A stretch of 64,000 bases of DNA from Microvirga rosea (GTDB taxonomy: Bacteria; Pseudomonadota; Alphaproteobacteria; Rhizobiales; Beijerinckiaceae). Position numbers and translations under genes: made by a program. Where the stretch lies: positions 172,335 to 236,334 of the forward strand of contig NZ_JAJDOP010000006.1 of NCBI RefSeq assembly GCF_020595095.1. Direction: 5' to 3'. Below, piece after piece: positions 8,546-18,037 of this stretch; position 1 is the stretch's first letter; every line of letters starts with the position of its first letter. A model generated the notes under the pieces. It saw only the letters and a program-made list of their open reading frames with translations. It made no database searches and had not been told where the DNA came from.

Positions 8546-9466
8546 ATGGCTCTCTCTGTTGCCCTGCCCAAAGAAGCCGTTCCGGCTCGTCCGTGGCGTA
8601 CACGGTTACTTCCCTATGGCTTGCTCACGCCTGCGGTAATCGTGACGGTGATCATCGTGTTTCTCCCGATGATCGAAGCCGTGGTGACGAGTCTCTACGA
8701 GTTCATGCTGTTCAGGCCGAACGCGGCCCGGTTCGTCGGCCTCGGGAATTACGTAAAACTGGTTCAGGATCCCGTTTTCTGGATCACATTGGGGCATACC
8801 GCGATCTGGATCGGCTTGACGGTTCCCCTACAGATGGGCCTCGGCCTGATCGCGGCGCTCATCCTGAATCGGGAGTTTCCATGGCGAGGACTGGCAAGAG
8901 CCCTCGTGATTATTCCATGGGCGCTTCCGAGCGTTGTGATCGCTCTCATGTGGCGCTGGATCTACGATGCCAACACAGGTGTGCTGAACGAGATTCTGCT
9001 TCGTCTCGCGATCGTTCAGTCGGCGGTGCCGTGGCTGGCGGATCCCGATACAGCCCTCTACGCGGTGATTGCCACTCTGACCTGGCAAGGCTTTCCGTTC
9101 TTCGCAGTGATGATCCTCGCAGGTTTGCAAGGAATTCCGCGAAGCCGCTATGAGGCCGCGGCGATCGATGGCGCAAGCGCCTGGAGACAGTTCCGTCACG
9201 TGACATTTCCGGGAATTGCCGGTGTTCTGGCAACGGCTGGGCTTCTCCGCATCATCTGGGTCGCCAACTCGATCGACGTCATCTTCGTCATGACCGGGGG
9301 CGGGCCCGGATACGCGACCCAGACACTGCCTCTGTATGCCTTCGTCAAGGCGCGTCAAAACCTTGATTTCGGCTATGGGACTACAATCGCGGTCATGTTC
9401 ACATTGCTCCTCGGCATCGTTGTCGCATTCTACATCGCCCGGACCTCGCGGGAGGTGGAACGGTGA
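8546..9466 (+). CDS. Sugar ABC transporter permease (MalF/UgpA type)
   Basis: Inner-membrane permease of 306 residues with six predicted membrane segments, beginning at LLPYGLLTPAVIVTVIIVFL. The EAA loop that contacts the ATPase reads YEAAAIDGASAWRQFRHVTFPG. Its stop overlaps the start of the next permease by four bases (GTGA), so the two are translationally coupled. Together with the permease at 9463, binding protein at 7274 and ATPase at 4411 it forms one importer. Confidence 0.93.
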   Translation: MALSVALPKEAVPARPWRTRLLPYGLLTPAVIVTVIIVFLPMIEAVVTSLYEFMLFRPNAARFVGLGNYVKLVQDPVFWITLGHTAIWIGLTVPLQMGLGLIAALILNREFPWRGLARALVIIPWALPSVVIALMWRWIYDANTGVLNEILLRLAIVQSAVPWLADPDTALYAVIATLTWQGFPFFAVMILAGLQGIPRSRYEAAAIDGASAWRQFRHVTFPGIAGVLATAGLLRIIWVANSIDVIFVMTGGGPGYATQTLPLYAFVKARQNLDFGYGTTIAVMFTLLLGIVVAFYIARTSREVER

Positions 9467-10299
9467 CCCAGAAGCCCAAATTAATGCGGAGAATTCTTAC
9501 TGTCGATCTGCCGGCTCTGGGGATCGTCCTGCTCGCGATTGGCCCTTTCGTGTGGATGCTGATGACGTCAGTAACGCCACAGGCAAGGCTCGCTGCCTTG
9601 GGAGTTGCCGTGACGCCTGTCGACTGGTCGTTTGAAAATTACATTCGACTGGTGTCTCGGACATCATTTCTCGGAAACATGTGGCACAGCCTTGTCGTCG
9701 CTGCAGGAACGATGGTTCTGGGGCTCATTGTTTCGGTGACAGCGGCTTACGCCTTTTCCCGATTCCGGTTTCCTGGCCGGCGGCTTTTGATGCTGCAATT
9801 CCTCCTCGTGAACATGTTTCCCGTCGTGCTGCTGATCCTGCCGCTCTTCGTGATGATGCGGCGCTTGGGATTGCTTGACACGCATGCGGCGCTCATCATC
9901 GCCAATGCGACGGTCGCCATCCCGTTCTCGGTCTGGATGTTGACGAGCTATATCAACGCCATTCCGAGGAGCTTGGACGAGGCGGCAATGACGGACGGGT
10001 GCACTCGTCTGCAAGCTCTCCGGCGCGTGATCCTGCCGCTTGCCATGCCAGGTATCGTGTCGACCGGGATCTATATCTTCATCACCGCTTGGAACGAGTA
10101 TCTCTACGCCCTGACGCTTGGCGGGCGTAATGTTCGCACGGTGACAGTCGCCATTCAGACCTTGATCGGGGAATACCAGATCGAGTGGGGACTTCTGTCC
10201 GCCGGGGGAGTGGTGGGGGCGTTGCCCGCAACAATTCTCTTTCTCATTGCGCAGCGCCGTCTCATCGGGGGGCTGACACAAGGCGCCGTCAAAGGCTGA
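9463..10299 (+). CDS. Sugar ABC transporter permease (MalG/UgpE type)
   Basis: Second permease of the importer, 278 residues, GTG start overlapping the upstream stop by four bases. Six membrane segments and the EAA motif [22 protein letters not shown] are visible, as is the family C-terminal stretch ending [14 protein letters not shown]. The signature [14 protein letters not shown] is typical of MalG-like proteins. Followed 20 bases later by the epimerase gene, probably in the same transcript. Confidence 0.93.
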   Translation: MTQKPKLMRRILTVDLPALGIVLLAIGPFVWMLMTSVTPQARLAALGVAVTPVDWSFENYIRLVSRTSFLGNMWHSLVVAAGTMVLGLIVSVTAAYAFSRFRFPGRRLLMLQFLLVNMFPVVLLILPLFVMMRRLGLLDTHAALIIANATVAIPFSVWMLTSYINAIPRSLDEAAMTDGCTRLQALRRVILPLAMPGIVSTGIYIFITAWNEYLYALTLGGRNVRTVTVAIQTLIGEYQIEWGLLSAGGVVGALPATILFLIAQRRLIGGLTQGAVKG

Positions 10300-10319
10300 T
10301 CTTGCAACCAGGGGCAATC

Positions 10320-11201
10320 ATGAATCCTGTCGGACTCATTTCCATGCAATACGCGCGGCCGTTTACAGCCGAGCATTTTCGACTTTTCAGGCAGATGAAG
10401 TCACTCGGCTTCGATTTCGTCGAGCTTCTTGTGCCGGAGCCTGGAGAAATTGATCTTAACGGAGCTCGTCATGCTCTTGACGACGCCGGCCTTGATGTCG
10501 TTCTTGCGGCTCGCGTCAATCTCCAGCGCAACTTGTCCAGCGATGATGCGCAAGCGCATCAGGCGGGCATCGACTATCTTCGCTATGCGGTCGATTGCGC
10601 GATTGCTCTTGGGGCCAAGATCGTCGGTGGTCCTTTGACCGGAAACCCGCTTGTCTTTGCAGGTCGTCCCCCCGCACCTGTCGAAGAGGGGGAGCGGCTG
10701 GCGCGTCAGGAACGATGTGTCTCGGGTCTTCAGAAAGCAGGGGCGCATGCGAACGAGACCGGCGTCAGGCTTGCGGTCGAGCCGCTCAATCGTTTCGAGA
10801 GCGACGTTCTCTGTACGACTGCACAAGCCATCGAGTTGCTGGATGCTGTTGATCATCCATCTGTCGGGCTCATGCTCGATACCTTTCATATGAATATGGA
10901 AGAGGCGTCGATCCCGGAGGCGATACGGCTCGCCGGTGACCGGACGATCCACTTCCAGGCCAACGAAAACCATCGCGGTTTCCTCGGCACCGGTGCGATC
11001 GATTGGGTCGAGGTTTGCCGCGCCCTTCATGATGTGGGTTATCGGGGGCCGATCTCACTCGAGCCTTTCAGGCGCAACGACGATCGGTTTGGCGTGCCGT
11101 TCGCCCAATGGCGCCCGCCTCATGAAGATGAGAGCGAGCGCCTTGCCGCGAGCGTCTCATTCCTCAATTCACACCTGACTTTGACGAGATATCGGCGATG
11201 A
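10320..11201 (+). CDS. Sugar phosphate isomerase/epimerase (D-tagatose 3-epimerase-like TIM barrel)
   Basis: Cytosolic metal-dependent enzyme of 293 residues. Metal and catalytic positions of the AP-endonuclease-2-like TIM barrel are visible: the glutamate in AVEPLNRFES, the aspartate in LMLDTFHMN, the histidine in IHFQANENHRG and the glutamate in SLEPF. These match ketose 3-epimerases and related isomerases. The ATG at 10320 lies after GGGGCAATC; upstream in-frame sequence overlaps the permease and is not family-like. Its stop overlaps the next start by four bases (ATGA). It likely epimerises the imported sugar or its oxidised product. Confidence 0.88.
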   Translation: MNPVGLISMQYARPFTAEHFRLFRQMKSLGFDFVELLVPEPGEIDLNGARHALDDAGLDVVLAARVNLQRNLSSDDAQAHQAGIDYLRYAVDCAIALGAKIVGGPLTGNPLVFAGRPPAPVEEGERLARQERCVSGLQKAGAHANETGVRLAVEPLNRFESDVLCTTAQAIELLDAVDHPSVGLMLDTFHMNMEEASIPEAIRLAGDRTIHFQANENHRGFLGTGAIDWVEVCRALHDVGYRGPISLEPFRRNDDRFGVPFAQWRPPHEDESERLAASVSFLNSHLTLTRYRR

Positions 11202-12193
11202 CCCTTAAAATCGGCTGGATCGGCTGCGGCACCCATGCAACGCAGATGTTGCTCCCGCAGCTCCTACGGCACGACGTAGCCATAGAAGCGTTGTGCGATG
11301 TCGACGGCGCCCGCTTGGCTCAGGCGGGCCGGCAGTTCGGCGTTGGTAAGTTGACGTCCGATGCGAAGGAGCTCATCGGAACCAAGGGTATCGACGCAGT
11401 CAGCATGGCCGTCGGACCCGATCAGCACCTGATGTTCGGCAAGGCCGCGCTGGATAGAGGACTTGCCGTTTTCATGGAAAAGCCTCCTGCCGCAACGGCG
11501 GAAGGGGCCCGGGAGCTTCTCAAGGCATCGGAGCGAACCAAGAAGCCTTTGGTTCTGGGCTTCATGAAGCGCTATTCCATCGGCAACAGGATTGCCCACA
11601 ACGTCGTGGCATCGGGACGTTTCGGGCGCGTTCTCGGATTGACCGGTTACTACATGACCGCTCCGACCTATTTTGCCGGAAATGTCGATTATACCGGATT
11701 CTTCCTTCACCACTGCGTGCACTATATGGATCTGGTTTCGTATCTCGTCTCTCCCGTCCGTTCCATAAACGCGCGAAAGGTCGAGGCATCTCCGGGCCGA
11801 ATCCTCTTTCACGTCGGGTTCGACTTCGAATGCGGGGCAATCGGCACGATCGCCATGGGCACGATCCAGTCGCGCGGAACACCCGTGGAGCGCATCGAGC
11901 TGATGGGTGATCATCAGAGACTTGAGGTCGAGGACGTGATCGAGGTTCGTTGGAATCGAAACCCGCCGTTCAAGACGGATAATCTTGGTGCTTCCCTGGA
12001 CGACGATGTCGACACGCTCACCTGGAAGCCGAACTTCACGGCGGCGGCGAACGAAGACCATAAGGGGTATCATGCACTGCTGGGCGATGGGCTGAAGCTT
12101 TTCCGAGGCGAGGCGTCTTCCGCTCCGACGATCAAAGACGGCGTTGTTGCCATGGAGCGCCTGGAGAAGCTTAGGCAATTGTTAAATCTCTAG
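11198..12193 (+). CDS. Gfo/Idh/MocA family oxidoreductase
   Basis: NAD(P)-dependent dehydrogenase of 331 residues. The N-terminal Rossmann fold starts KIGWIGCGTHATQ (GxGxxA variant). The family EKP motif is MEKPPAA near residue 95, and the C-terminal domain has the expected beta sheet (ECGAIGTIAMGTIQSRG). These enzymes oxidise or reduce sugars, inositols and amino sugars. Last gene of the operon, coupled to the epimerase by a four-base overlap, so oxidation plus epimerisation of one imported sugar is likely. The exact substrate is unknown. Confidence 0.9.
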   Translation: MTLKIGWIGCGTHATQMLLPQLLRHDVAIEALCDVDGARLAQAGRQFGVGKLTSDAKELIGTKGIDAVSMAVGPDQHLMFGKAALDRGLAVFMEKPPAATAEGARELLKASERTKKPLVLGFMKRYSIGNRIAHNVVASGRFGRVLGLTGYYMTAPTYFAGNVDYTGFFLHHCVHYMDLVSYLVSPVRSINARKVEASPGRILFHVGFDFECGAIGTIAMGTIQSRGTPVERIELMGDHQRLEVEDVIEVRWNRNPPFKTDNLGASLDDDVDTLTWKPNFTAAANEDHKGYHALLGDGLKLFRGEASSAPTIKDGVVAMERLEKLRQLLNL

Positions 12194-12259
12194 AGCGAAG
12201 TTGGCTCGAGCGAGGTTCTCGCCATCCGAGTGATGTTCTGCAGGCGGTGAGAACCCATC

Positions 12260-13015
12260 ATGTCGACTTGGCGGCAGGAGAGAAACAGCAAGGCCCTGGC
12301 AAGGCTGGAACGCCGTCTTTCCGGGTCGTTTCCTGCGTGTGTCCTGGCTCATGCATATCGGCAGCCTCTCATCCCTCCAACTCAGCGCAAGGCTGTCGAG
12401 TCGTATTGGAGACATCGGCCCCTTCTGGCCGACAGGCTTGCTCGGGCTCTTGCGGCCAAAAGCGGGACGCCGGAAGGTTGGCAGTGGCACCTCGGGGAGG
12501 AGAAGGCCAACGGCAGCCCCCTGTCATTTCGAAGCCCACCGGCGCCTTTTCGCCAGCCGGCTTTCGCCCTCGGCCCCGGCCATTGCTGCGTCTGCGGGCA
12601 ACCGGTCTTTCGTTTGGGGTGGCATCGTGACCTGTGGGGGGACGGCAAGCCCAACAAAAATGCGAGCTGGCACTCGGCCTGTGTGATCGCTTGGCAATTG
12701 TGGAACGCACCGAGCGATCATATCAAAGTGCTCAAGAAGCGACAGGACCGGAAGTGTTTGCTGACCGGGCGCCGCCTGCTCAGGAATGCCGAGGTGGACC
12801 ATCGCGTGCCTTTGTTCGCGGTCTGGTCGGAGCATCGCTTTCGCGCGTGGCCTGAACTGCTCGGTTTCTGGGGCGCTCCCAATCTTCAGGTCATCAATAA
12901 GACAGCTCATCAGGAGAAGTCGTCCGAAGAGGCCGGAAGACGGGCAAGGCAACGCCTGGCCCCGTCCCCAAGTGCATCTCGGATCATCACCGCGCTGCTG
13001 AGCGCCGACAGTTGA
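12260..13015 (+). CDS. HNH-type nuclease-like protein with zinc-binding cysteines
   Basis: Protein of 251 residues that I recognise only by motif. Residues 1-95 are basic and tryptophan-rich with no known domain. A CCVCG motif (Cys109-x2-Cys112) pairs with HSAC (His138, Cys141), forming a likely zinc site. EVDHRVPLF (Asp180, His181) followed by NLQVINKTAHQEKS (Asn208, His217) fits the HNH/treble-clef nuclease core. The gene stands alone: the dehydrogenase ends 66 bases upstream and the RND gene converges 23 bases downstream. No methylase, integrase or helicase neighbour argues for a restriction system, so cellular role is unknown. Confidence 0.7.
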   Translation: MSTWRQERNSKALARLERRLSGSFPACVLAHAYRQPLIPPTQRKAVESYWRHRPLLADRLARALAAKSGTPEGWQWHLGEEKANGSPLSFRSPPAPFRQPAFALGPGHCCVCGQPVFRLGWHRDLWGDGKPNKNASWHSACVIAWQLWNAPSDHIKVLKKRQDRKCLLTGRRLLRNAEVDHRVPLFAVWSEHRFRAWPELLGFWGAPNLQVINKTAHQEKSSEEAGRRARQRLAPSPSASRIITALLSADS

Positions 13016-13038
13016 CCACCGGCTCGTGCCGCTTGTTT

Positions 13039-16000
13039 CTATTCCGCCGCTAGTTTGGAAGGCCGGTCATGATGGTGCGGAGCTTTCATTGACCGAGGTT
13101 CAAGGTCGCCGCTCTCCGCAGGCTCGTCGCGGGGGCCGACGAAGCGACCGAATATCCTGCCCAGCAGGCGCGAAAGATCGTCCATCAGAATGAAGAAGGC
13201 AGGCACGAAGACCAGCGAGAGCATGGTCGAAACGATGAGGCCGCCAATGACCGCGATCGCCATCGGAGCGCGGAACTCGCCTCCAGCCCCCAGAGCCATA
13301 GCACTCGGAACCATGCCGGCCGCCATGGCGATGGTGGTCATCACGATGGGGCGCGCCCGTTTGCGCCCGGCATCGACGATGGCTGTGGTACGGTCAATTC
13401 CTTTCGCGACCTCTTCAATAGCGAAGTCGACAAGCATGATGGCGTTCTTGGTGACGATCCCCATCAGCATCAGGAAGCCGATGACCACCGGGAGACTGAT
13501 CGCTTTCTGAGCAAGCACGAGAGCCAGGATCGCGCCGCCGATCGAGAGGGGCAGGGACAGCAGAATCGTGAATGGCTGAAGGAAGTTGGCGAAGAGCAGA
13601 ATGAGAACGCCAAGAACCATCATGATACCGGCGCCCATCGCCTTTCCGAACGACGTGAAAACCTCCGTCATGACCTCGGCGTCGCCGGTCTGCTTGATCG
13701 AGACGCTTGGGGGCAAGTTCTTGGCTGTGGGTAGGTTATAGATCGCCTCCAGAACCTCTCCGAGAGCATCCGTTCCCCGCATATCTGCTTCGAGGGCCAC
13801 GCGAAGGGATCGATCATAGCGATCAATCGATGTGGGACCCTGACCGAACGTGATATCCGCGACTGAGGAGAGTGGGACTGCGGCGCCACCTTTCGCAGGC
13901 ACCTTCAAGACGTCGATTAGGTCACGCCGGCCACGGACGTTGTCGGGCAGCTGCACACGGATGGGAATCTGCCGATCCCCGGCATTGAACTTGGCAAGGT
14001 TGGCGCTCACGTCGCCGATCGTGGCGACGCGAACGGTTTCCGCCAACGCGTCCGTCGATACGCCCAGATCAGCGGCAAGCTCGGGTTTCGGGCTGATGCG
14101 GATCTCGGGCCGGTTCAGGGGAGCTGTCGAGACCGGGTTTTCCACGGTCGGAATCGTCGCCATTTCCCGTTGAAGCTTCGCGGCGGTTTCAACGACGACG
14201 TCCTGGTCCGGACCGGCGACGATCAGCTGCAGGGCCCGTTGGCCTCCGTCGTTGAGAAGGAAGAAGCGAATATCCGGGATGTTGCGGAATTCGTCGACGA
14301 CCTGTCGCTCCAGTTGCCGCTGCCGCAGATCACGTTTGTCCTTCGGTACGAGGTTGACGGTGAAGGTCGCGAGGCGCACCTCCTTTTTTCCAGGAAGCTG
14401 CACGCCCCCATTCACGAAGACCGATTTCACCTCCGGCAGGGCGCGCAGTCGCTCGACCATCGTGTCCGTCAGCTTTTCCGTGTCGGCCAGCAACGATCCG
14501 GGTGGCAGTTCGGCCACGAAAAGGGAACGGGAAATATCCTCCTCCGGTAGAAACGCGGACGGGAGAAGGTTCGTCGACCAGATGGAGGCCGCAAAGAACC
14601 CGATTCCCAAGGTGAATGTCAGGTACTTATGACGCACCGACCAGCGTACCAGCCTCGTATAGGATCGCATGATGATCCCATCATGCTCCTCGACCGGTTT
14701 ATGCGGTCGCATGAAGTAGGCCGCTAGCATCGGCGTGATCAGCCGCGCAACCAGCAAGGAGATCAGCACGGCTGCCGCGACCGTCAGGCCGAACTGTTTG
14801 AAGTACTGACCGGCAATGCCGCCCATAAAGCTGACCGGGGCGAAGACCGCCACGATGGTGAAGGTGATGGCGATCACCGCAAGCCCGATTTCGTCGGCCG
14901 CTTCGAGCGCAGCGCGATAGGGTGACTTGCCCATATGCATGTGTCGGACGATGTTCTCGATTTCCACGATAGCATCGTCGACGAGGATGCCCGTCACGAG
15001 GGTGAGGGCCAGGAGGCTCACCAGGTTGAGGGAGAAGCCCATGGTGCTCATGACCCAGAAGGTGGGCAGCACCGACAGGGGGAGAGCCAAGGACGCGATC
15101 AAAGTCGCGCGCCAGTCCCTCAAGAAGATCAGTACGACGATGACGGCCAGCACAGCGCCTTCAATGAGCGTCTGCATGGCCGAGTGATAATTGCCGACCG
15201 TATATTCAACCGTGTCGTCAATCAGATCGAAGCGCACATGCGGATGTGCCTTGCGCAGCTCTTCGATCTTGGCCGAAACGGCTTGGCCGACCACCGCATC
15301 GCTCGCGCCCGTGGCTCGTGTGACCGCAAATGCAACGACAGGTTTCCCATTGAAACGCGCAAAGGTCCGCGGTTCCGCGGCGGTGTCGCTGACAGTTGCC
15401 AGCTCATCGAGCCTGACCCGCCGATTGCCCGGGAGAGTAATGCTGGTTGCAGCGAGGTCCTCGAGCTTTTCGGCCGCGCCAAGCGTCCGGACAGACTGCT
15501 CCTGTCCGCCGACTTCTCCCCGTCCACCTGTCAAGTCGACGCTCGTGACCCGCAGTTGACGGTTGACATCGGCGGCGGTGATCCCGAGGGCGAGCAGCCG
15601 GTCGAGCTTCAATTCGATGCGGATTTCCCGATCGACGCCGCCGACGCGTTCGACCCGTCCGACACCGGTGACGCTTTGAATCTGGCGGGCCACCACGTCA
15701 TCGACGAACCAGGACAGCTCCTCGGGCGTCATGGCAGGTGCCGATGCGGCGTAGGTTACGACCGGCAAACCCGCCACGTCGAGACGCTGGATGATCGGCT
15801 CGTCGATCGTTCGCGGAAGATCCGCCCGAACCTTGGCGACCGCATCCTTCACATCGTTGACGGCACGGTCGGAATTGATCTCGAGACGGAATTCGATCGT
15901 GGTTGTGGAAACGCCCTCGGCAATCGTCGAGGTGATATGTTTGACGCCGTTGACCCCTGCGACAGAGTCTTCGACACGCTTCGTAACCTGGTTCTGGAGT

Positions 16001-16179
16001 TCTGACGGAGCCGCACCGGCTTGCGTGATCGTCACCGTCACCAGAGGGACGTCGATATTGGGAAAGCGCGTAATCGGCAGTCCTTGGAAGCTGACGATTC
16101 CAAGGATCAGCAGGACGATGAACAGGACGATCGAAGGAATGGGCTTGCGGATCGCCCATGCGGAAACGTTGAGCTGCAT
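13039..16179 (-). CDS. RND efflux pump inner-membrane transporter (AcrB/MexB type)
   Basis: Proton-driven multidrug exporter of 1046 residues, the full family length. It has the N-terminal membrane helix, two large periplasmic loops, and two six-helix blocks. Proton-relay residues are present: the aspartate pair in GILVDDAIVEIENI and the lysine in GIVTKNAIMLVDF. The LPxAFLPEED element at the second periplasmic loop is standard. It immediately follows the adaptor gene (stop 16180, start 16179) in the TetR-adaptor-RND operon. No outer-membrane TolC partner is in the window, so a distant one must be used. The C-terminus carries a 40-residue charged tail. Confidence 0.96.
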   Translation of the reverse strand: MQLNVSAWAIRKPIPSIVLFIVLLILGIVSFQGLPITRFPNIDVPLVTVTITQAGAAPSELQNQVTKRVEDSVAGVNGVKHITSTIAEGVSTTTIEFRLEINSDRAVNDVKDAVAKVRADLPRTIDEPIIQRLDVAGLPVVTYAASAPAMTPEELSWFVDDVVARQIQSVTGVGRVERVGGVDREIRIELKLDRLLALGITAADVNRQLRVTSVDLTGGRGEVGGQEQSVRTLGAAEKLEDLAATSITLPGNRRVRLDELATVSDTAAEPRTFARFNGKPVVAFAVTRATGASDAVVGQAVSAKIEELRKAHPHVRFDLIDDTVEYTVGNYHSAMQTLIEGAVLAVIVVLIFLRDWRATLIASLALPLSVLPTFWVMSTMGFSLNLVSLLALTLVTGILVDDAIVEIENIVRHMHMGKSPYRAALEAADEIGLAVIAITFTIVAVFAPVSFMGGIAGQYFKQFGLTVAAAVLISLLVARLITPMLAAYFMRPHKPVEEHDGIIMRSYTRLVRWSVRHKYLTFTLGIGFFAASIWSTNLLPSAFLPEEDISRSLFVAELPPGSLLADTEKLTDTMVERLRALPEVKSVFVNGGVQLPGKKEVRLATFTVNLVPKDKRDLRQRQLERQVVDEFRNIPDIRFFLLNDGGQRALQLIVAGPDQDVVVETAAKLQREMATIPTVENPVSTAPLNRPEIRISPKPELAADLGVSTDALAETVRVATIGDVSANLAKFNAGDRQIPIRVQLPDNVRGRRDLIDVLKVPAKGGAAVPLSSVADITFGQGPTSIDRYDRSLRVALEADMRGTDALGEVLEAIYNLPTAKNLPPSVSIKQTGDAEVMTEVFTSFGKAMGAGIMMVLGVLILLFANFLQPFTILLSLPLSIGGAILALVLAQKAISLPVVIGFLMLMGIVTKNAIMLVDFAIEEVAKGIDRTTAIVDAGRKRARPIVMTTIAMAAGMVPSAMALGAGGEFRAPMAIAVIGGLIVSTMLSLVFVPAFFILMDDLSRLLGRIFGRFVGPRDEPAESGDLEPRSMKAPHHHDRPSKLAAE

Positions 16180-17361
16180 TTAGCGCTTTCCCTCGGTCTG
16201 GAGGGCTCCGACAGTGACCGGCCGCACGGGATCGCCATGCTGCAGGAAGCTGCCTGCCCGCGTGACGACGATTTCCCCCGAGGCAACGCCTTCCTGGATC
16301 TGAACCTGTCCTTCGGCCGAAAGTCCGATGCGGACACGACGGGATTCCACACGATCCCCCGTGACAACCTGCACCGTTGTGCCTTTGGCATCGTAGAGAA
16401 CGGCGCTGAGCGGAACGACGACGCCGGTTTCACGGGCAATCTCAACGGATCCGCGGGCGAAGGCACCGATCCGAAGGGCAGGGTCGTTCGGAAGGGAAAT
16501 ACGAACCCGGCCAAGGCGCGTGGCGCGGTCGACCTCCGGTGAAATGTTGCGAACCTTCCCTTCGATGGTCTTGTCAGGGCCAATGACCACCCGTGCCGCA
16601 GCTCCGTCCTTAATGCGCACCAATTGGGTTTCGGTGACCTCGCCTTCGAGTTCGATCTCGCCTTTTGCGATGATGCGGAAGAGAGGATCGCCGGCAACGC
16701 TCGCGGTCGCGCCGATCTTCGCATTTTTTCGAGCGACAATGCCGTCCTGAGGCGCCTTGATATCGGTTCGCGAAAGACGGACCTGAATTTCGCGGGCCTG
16801 CGACTCGGCTGAACGCTTCTCCGCCTCTGCTATGCGCAATCCATCATGGGCGGCCGCGAGGCGACCCTCTGCGGCCCGGGCCACCGATACGCGCTGTTCG
16901 AGCTGCACTTCCGTTGCGTTTCCGCCCCGGATCAACGTGCGGGTTCGCTCGAGGGCTTGAGCGGCTTCGACCTGAGCAGCTTCCGCTTGGACGATCTGGT
17001 TTCTTGCCTGTGCGATGGCGGCATCCGCGCGGGCGAGGGTTGCGCTGTTCTGCGAAAGCTCGGTTTCCAGCAGGTCGCGGGAAAGCCGTGCAAGAACTTG
17101 TCCTTTGGAGACTTTGTCGCCCTCGTCCGCCAGAACCTCGGTGATCCGAAGACCTTCGAGTTCCGGCGATACGAAGATCTCTTCGCGCGGGATCAAAGTG
17201 CCGGTAACCACGGCTCGCTCAACAAGCTCCTTCGTTTCCGCGCGGGTGACGGAGACGGATGGGGGCGGAGCTGCTTGGTTGTTCTGTTGCGGCTCGCCAG
17301 CCGCGAGGGCGACAGCCGGGCCGAGAAGACCAAGGCTTAAGCAGAGAACGCGGAGAATCAT
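16180..17361 (-). CDS. RND efflux periplasmic adaptor (membrane fusion protein)
   Basis: Adaptor of 393 residues. A signal sequence (MILRVLCLSLGLLGPAVALA) is not followed by a clear lipobox, so it may be soluble or anchored by its N-terminal helix. Then come the barrel-sandwich lipoyl half (LIPREEIFVSPELEGLRITEV), a coiled-coil hairpin of about residues 100-180, the second half (DIKAPQDGIVARK) and a beta-barrel. Its ATG overlaps the TetR stop by four bases and its stop abuts the RND start, showing tight operon coupling. Confidence 0.94.
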   Translation of the reverse strand: MILRVLCLSLGLLGPAVALAAGEPQQNNQAAPPPSVSVTRAETKELVERAVVTGTLIPREEIFVSPELEGLRITEVLADEGDKVSKGQVLARLSRDLLETELSQNSATLARADAAIAQARNQIVQAEAAQVEAAQALERTRTLIRGGNATEVQLEQRVSVARAAEGRLAAAHDGLRIAEAEKRSAESQAREIQVRLSRTDIKAPQDGIVARKNAKIGATASVAGDPLFRIIAKGEIELEGEVTETQLVRIKDGAAARVVIGPDKTIEGKVRNISPEVDRATRLGRVRISLPNDPALRIGAFARGSVEIARETGVVVPLSAVLYDAKGTTVQVVTGDRVESRRVRIGLSAEGQVQIQEGVASGEIVVTRAGSFLQHGDPVRPVTVGALQTEGKR

Positions 17362-18002
17362 AGCACGGGTTCCTTGGCATCACGTTCTTCTTCGGCCCCG
17401 TTCAAGGCGATCCGCCCTGCAAAGGCAGCTTCCAGGACAGCCATCAACGTGCGGACCTCGCGCTCCGCATCGAAGCTTGGAAGGATCGCGCGGCGGACGA
17501 ACAGCCCATCGGCGAGGGTTGAAACGAGAGACGTCAGCATCTCGGGATCGACGCTGGAGGCAATGGCACCCTGATCCTGCGCCTGCCGGAACAGCGCGGC
17601 CATTCGGCCGAAAATGTCGTTGTCGAACGTTTCGGAAAGGGTCGCGAAACCCTGATTGCGCGTGGCTTCTGCCCAGATCTCAAGGCACAGGATCGCCCGC
17701 TCCCGTGGCTCCTCCACAAAGTGCTTGTGGGCCAAGTGCCGGAAAATCCCGAGAAAGTCGCCGGACTGGCTGAAGGTATCGAAATCGTTCCCGATCCGCG
17801 CGCGGTCCCGCTCCGCAAGTGCGCCAACGATCGCATCCTTCGACGGGAAGTAGCGGTAAAGGTTGCCCGGACTCATTCCGGCCTCCGCCGCAACATCCTG
17901 CATGGTTGTCCTGTGGAAGCCCGAGCGCACGAAGCATCGCTCCGCCGCGTCGAGAATCCGCGTATGCCGTTCACCGGGCGAGAAGGGATCGGACTGATTC
18001 AT
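17358..18002 (-). CDS. TetR family repressor of the RND efflux operon
   Basis: Regulator of 214 residues with a TetR helix-turn-helix at about residues 14-60 (FHRTTMQDVAAEAGMSPGNLYRYFPSKDAI) and a C-terminal ligand-binding helical domain similar to TetR_C_6/BetI-like proteins. First gene of the efflux operon, overlapping the adaptor by four bases. The ATG at 18002 sits five bases from a 30-bp perfect palindrome, leaving no room for a Shine-Dalgarno site, so the message may be leaderless. Autorepression of the whole operon is the likely control; the inducer is unknown. Confidence 0.94.
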   Translation of the reverse strand: MNQSDPFSPGERHTRILDAAERCFVRSGFHRTTMQDVAAEAGMSPGNLYRYFPSKDAIVGALAERDRARIGNDFDTFSQSGDFLGIFRHLAHKHFVEEPRERAILCLEIWAEATRNQGFATLSETFDNDIFGRMAALFRQAQDQGAIASSVDPEMLTSLVSTLADGLFVRRAILPSFDAEREVRTLMAVLEAAFAGRIALNGAEEERDAKEPVL

Positions 18003-18007
18003 GGGAC

Positions 18008-18037
18008 CATATGAGAATGAACATTCATTCTCATATG
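18008..18037. promoter_or_regulatory. TetR operator, 30-bp perfect palindrome
   Basis: CATATGAGAATGAA and TTCATTCTCATATG are perfect 14-bp inverted arms around a two-base centre. The element ends five bases before the tetR start codon. Its size, symmetry and place next to the repressor gene make it the probable autoregulatory operator of the efflux operon. The inner GAATGAACATTCATTC core resembles operators of AcrR/TtgR-like repressors in general layout. Confidence 0.85.

Noticed and set aside
14927..16005. Long plus-strand open frame opposite the RND gene
   Set aside because: Antisense reading of a well-conserved RND transporter gene; high-GC coding DNA routinely leaves such open frames.
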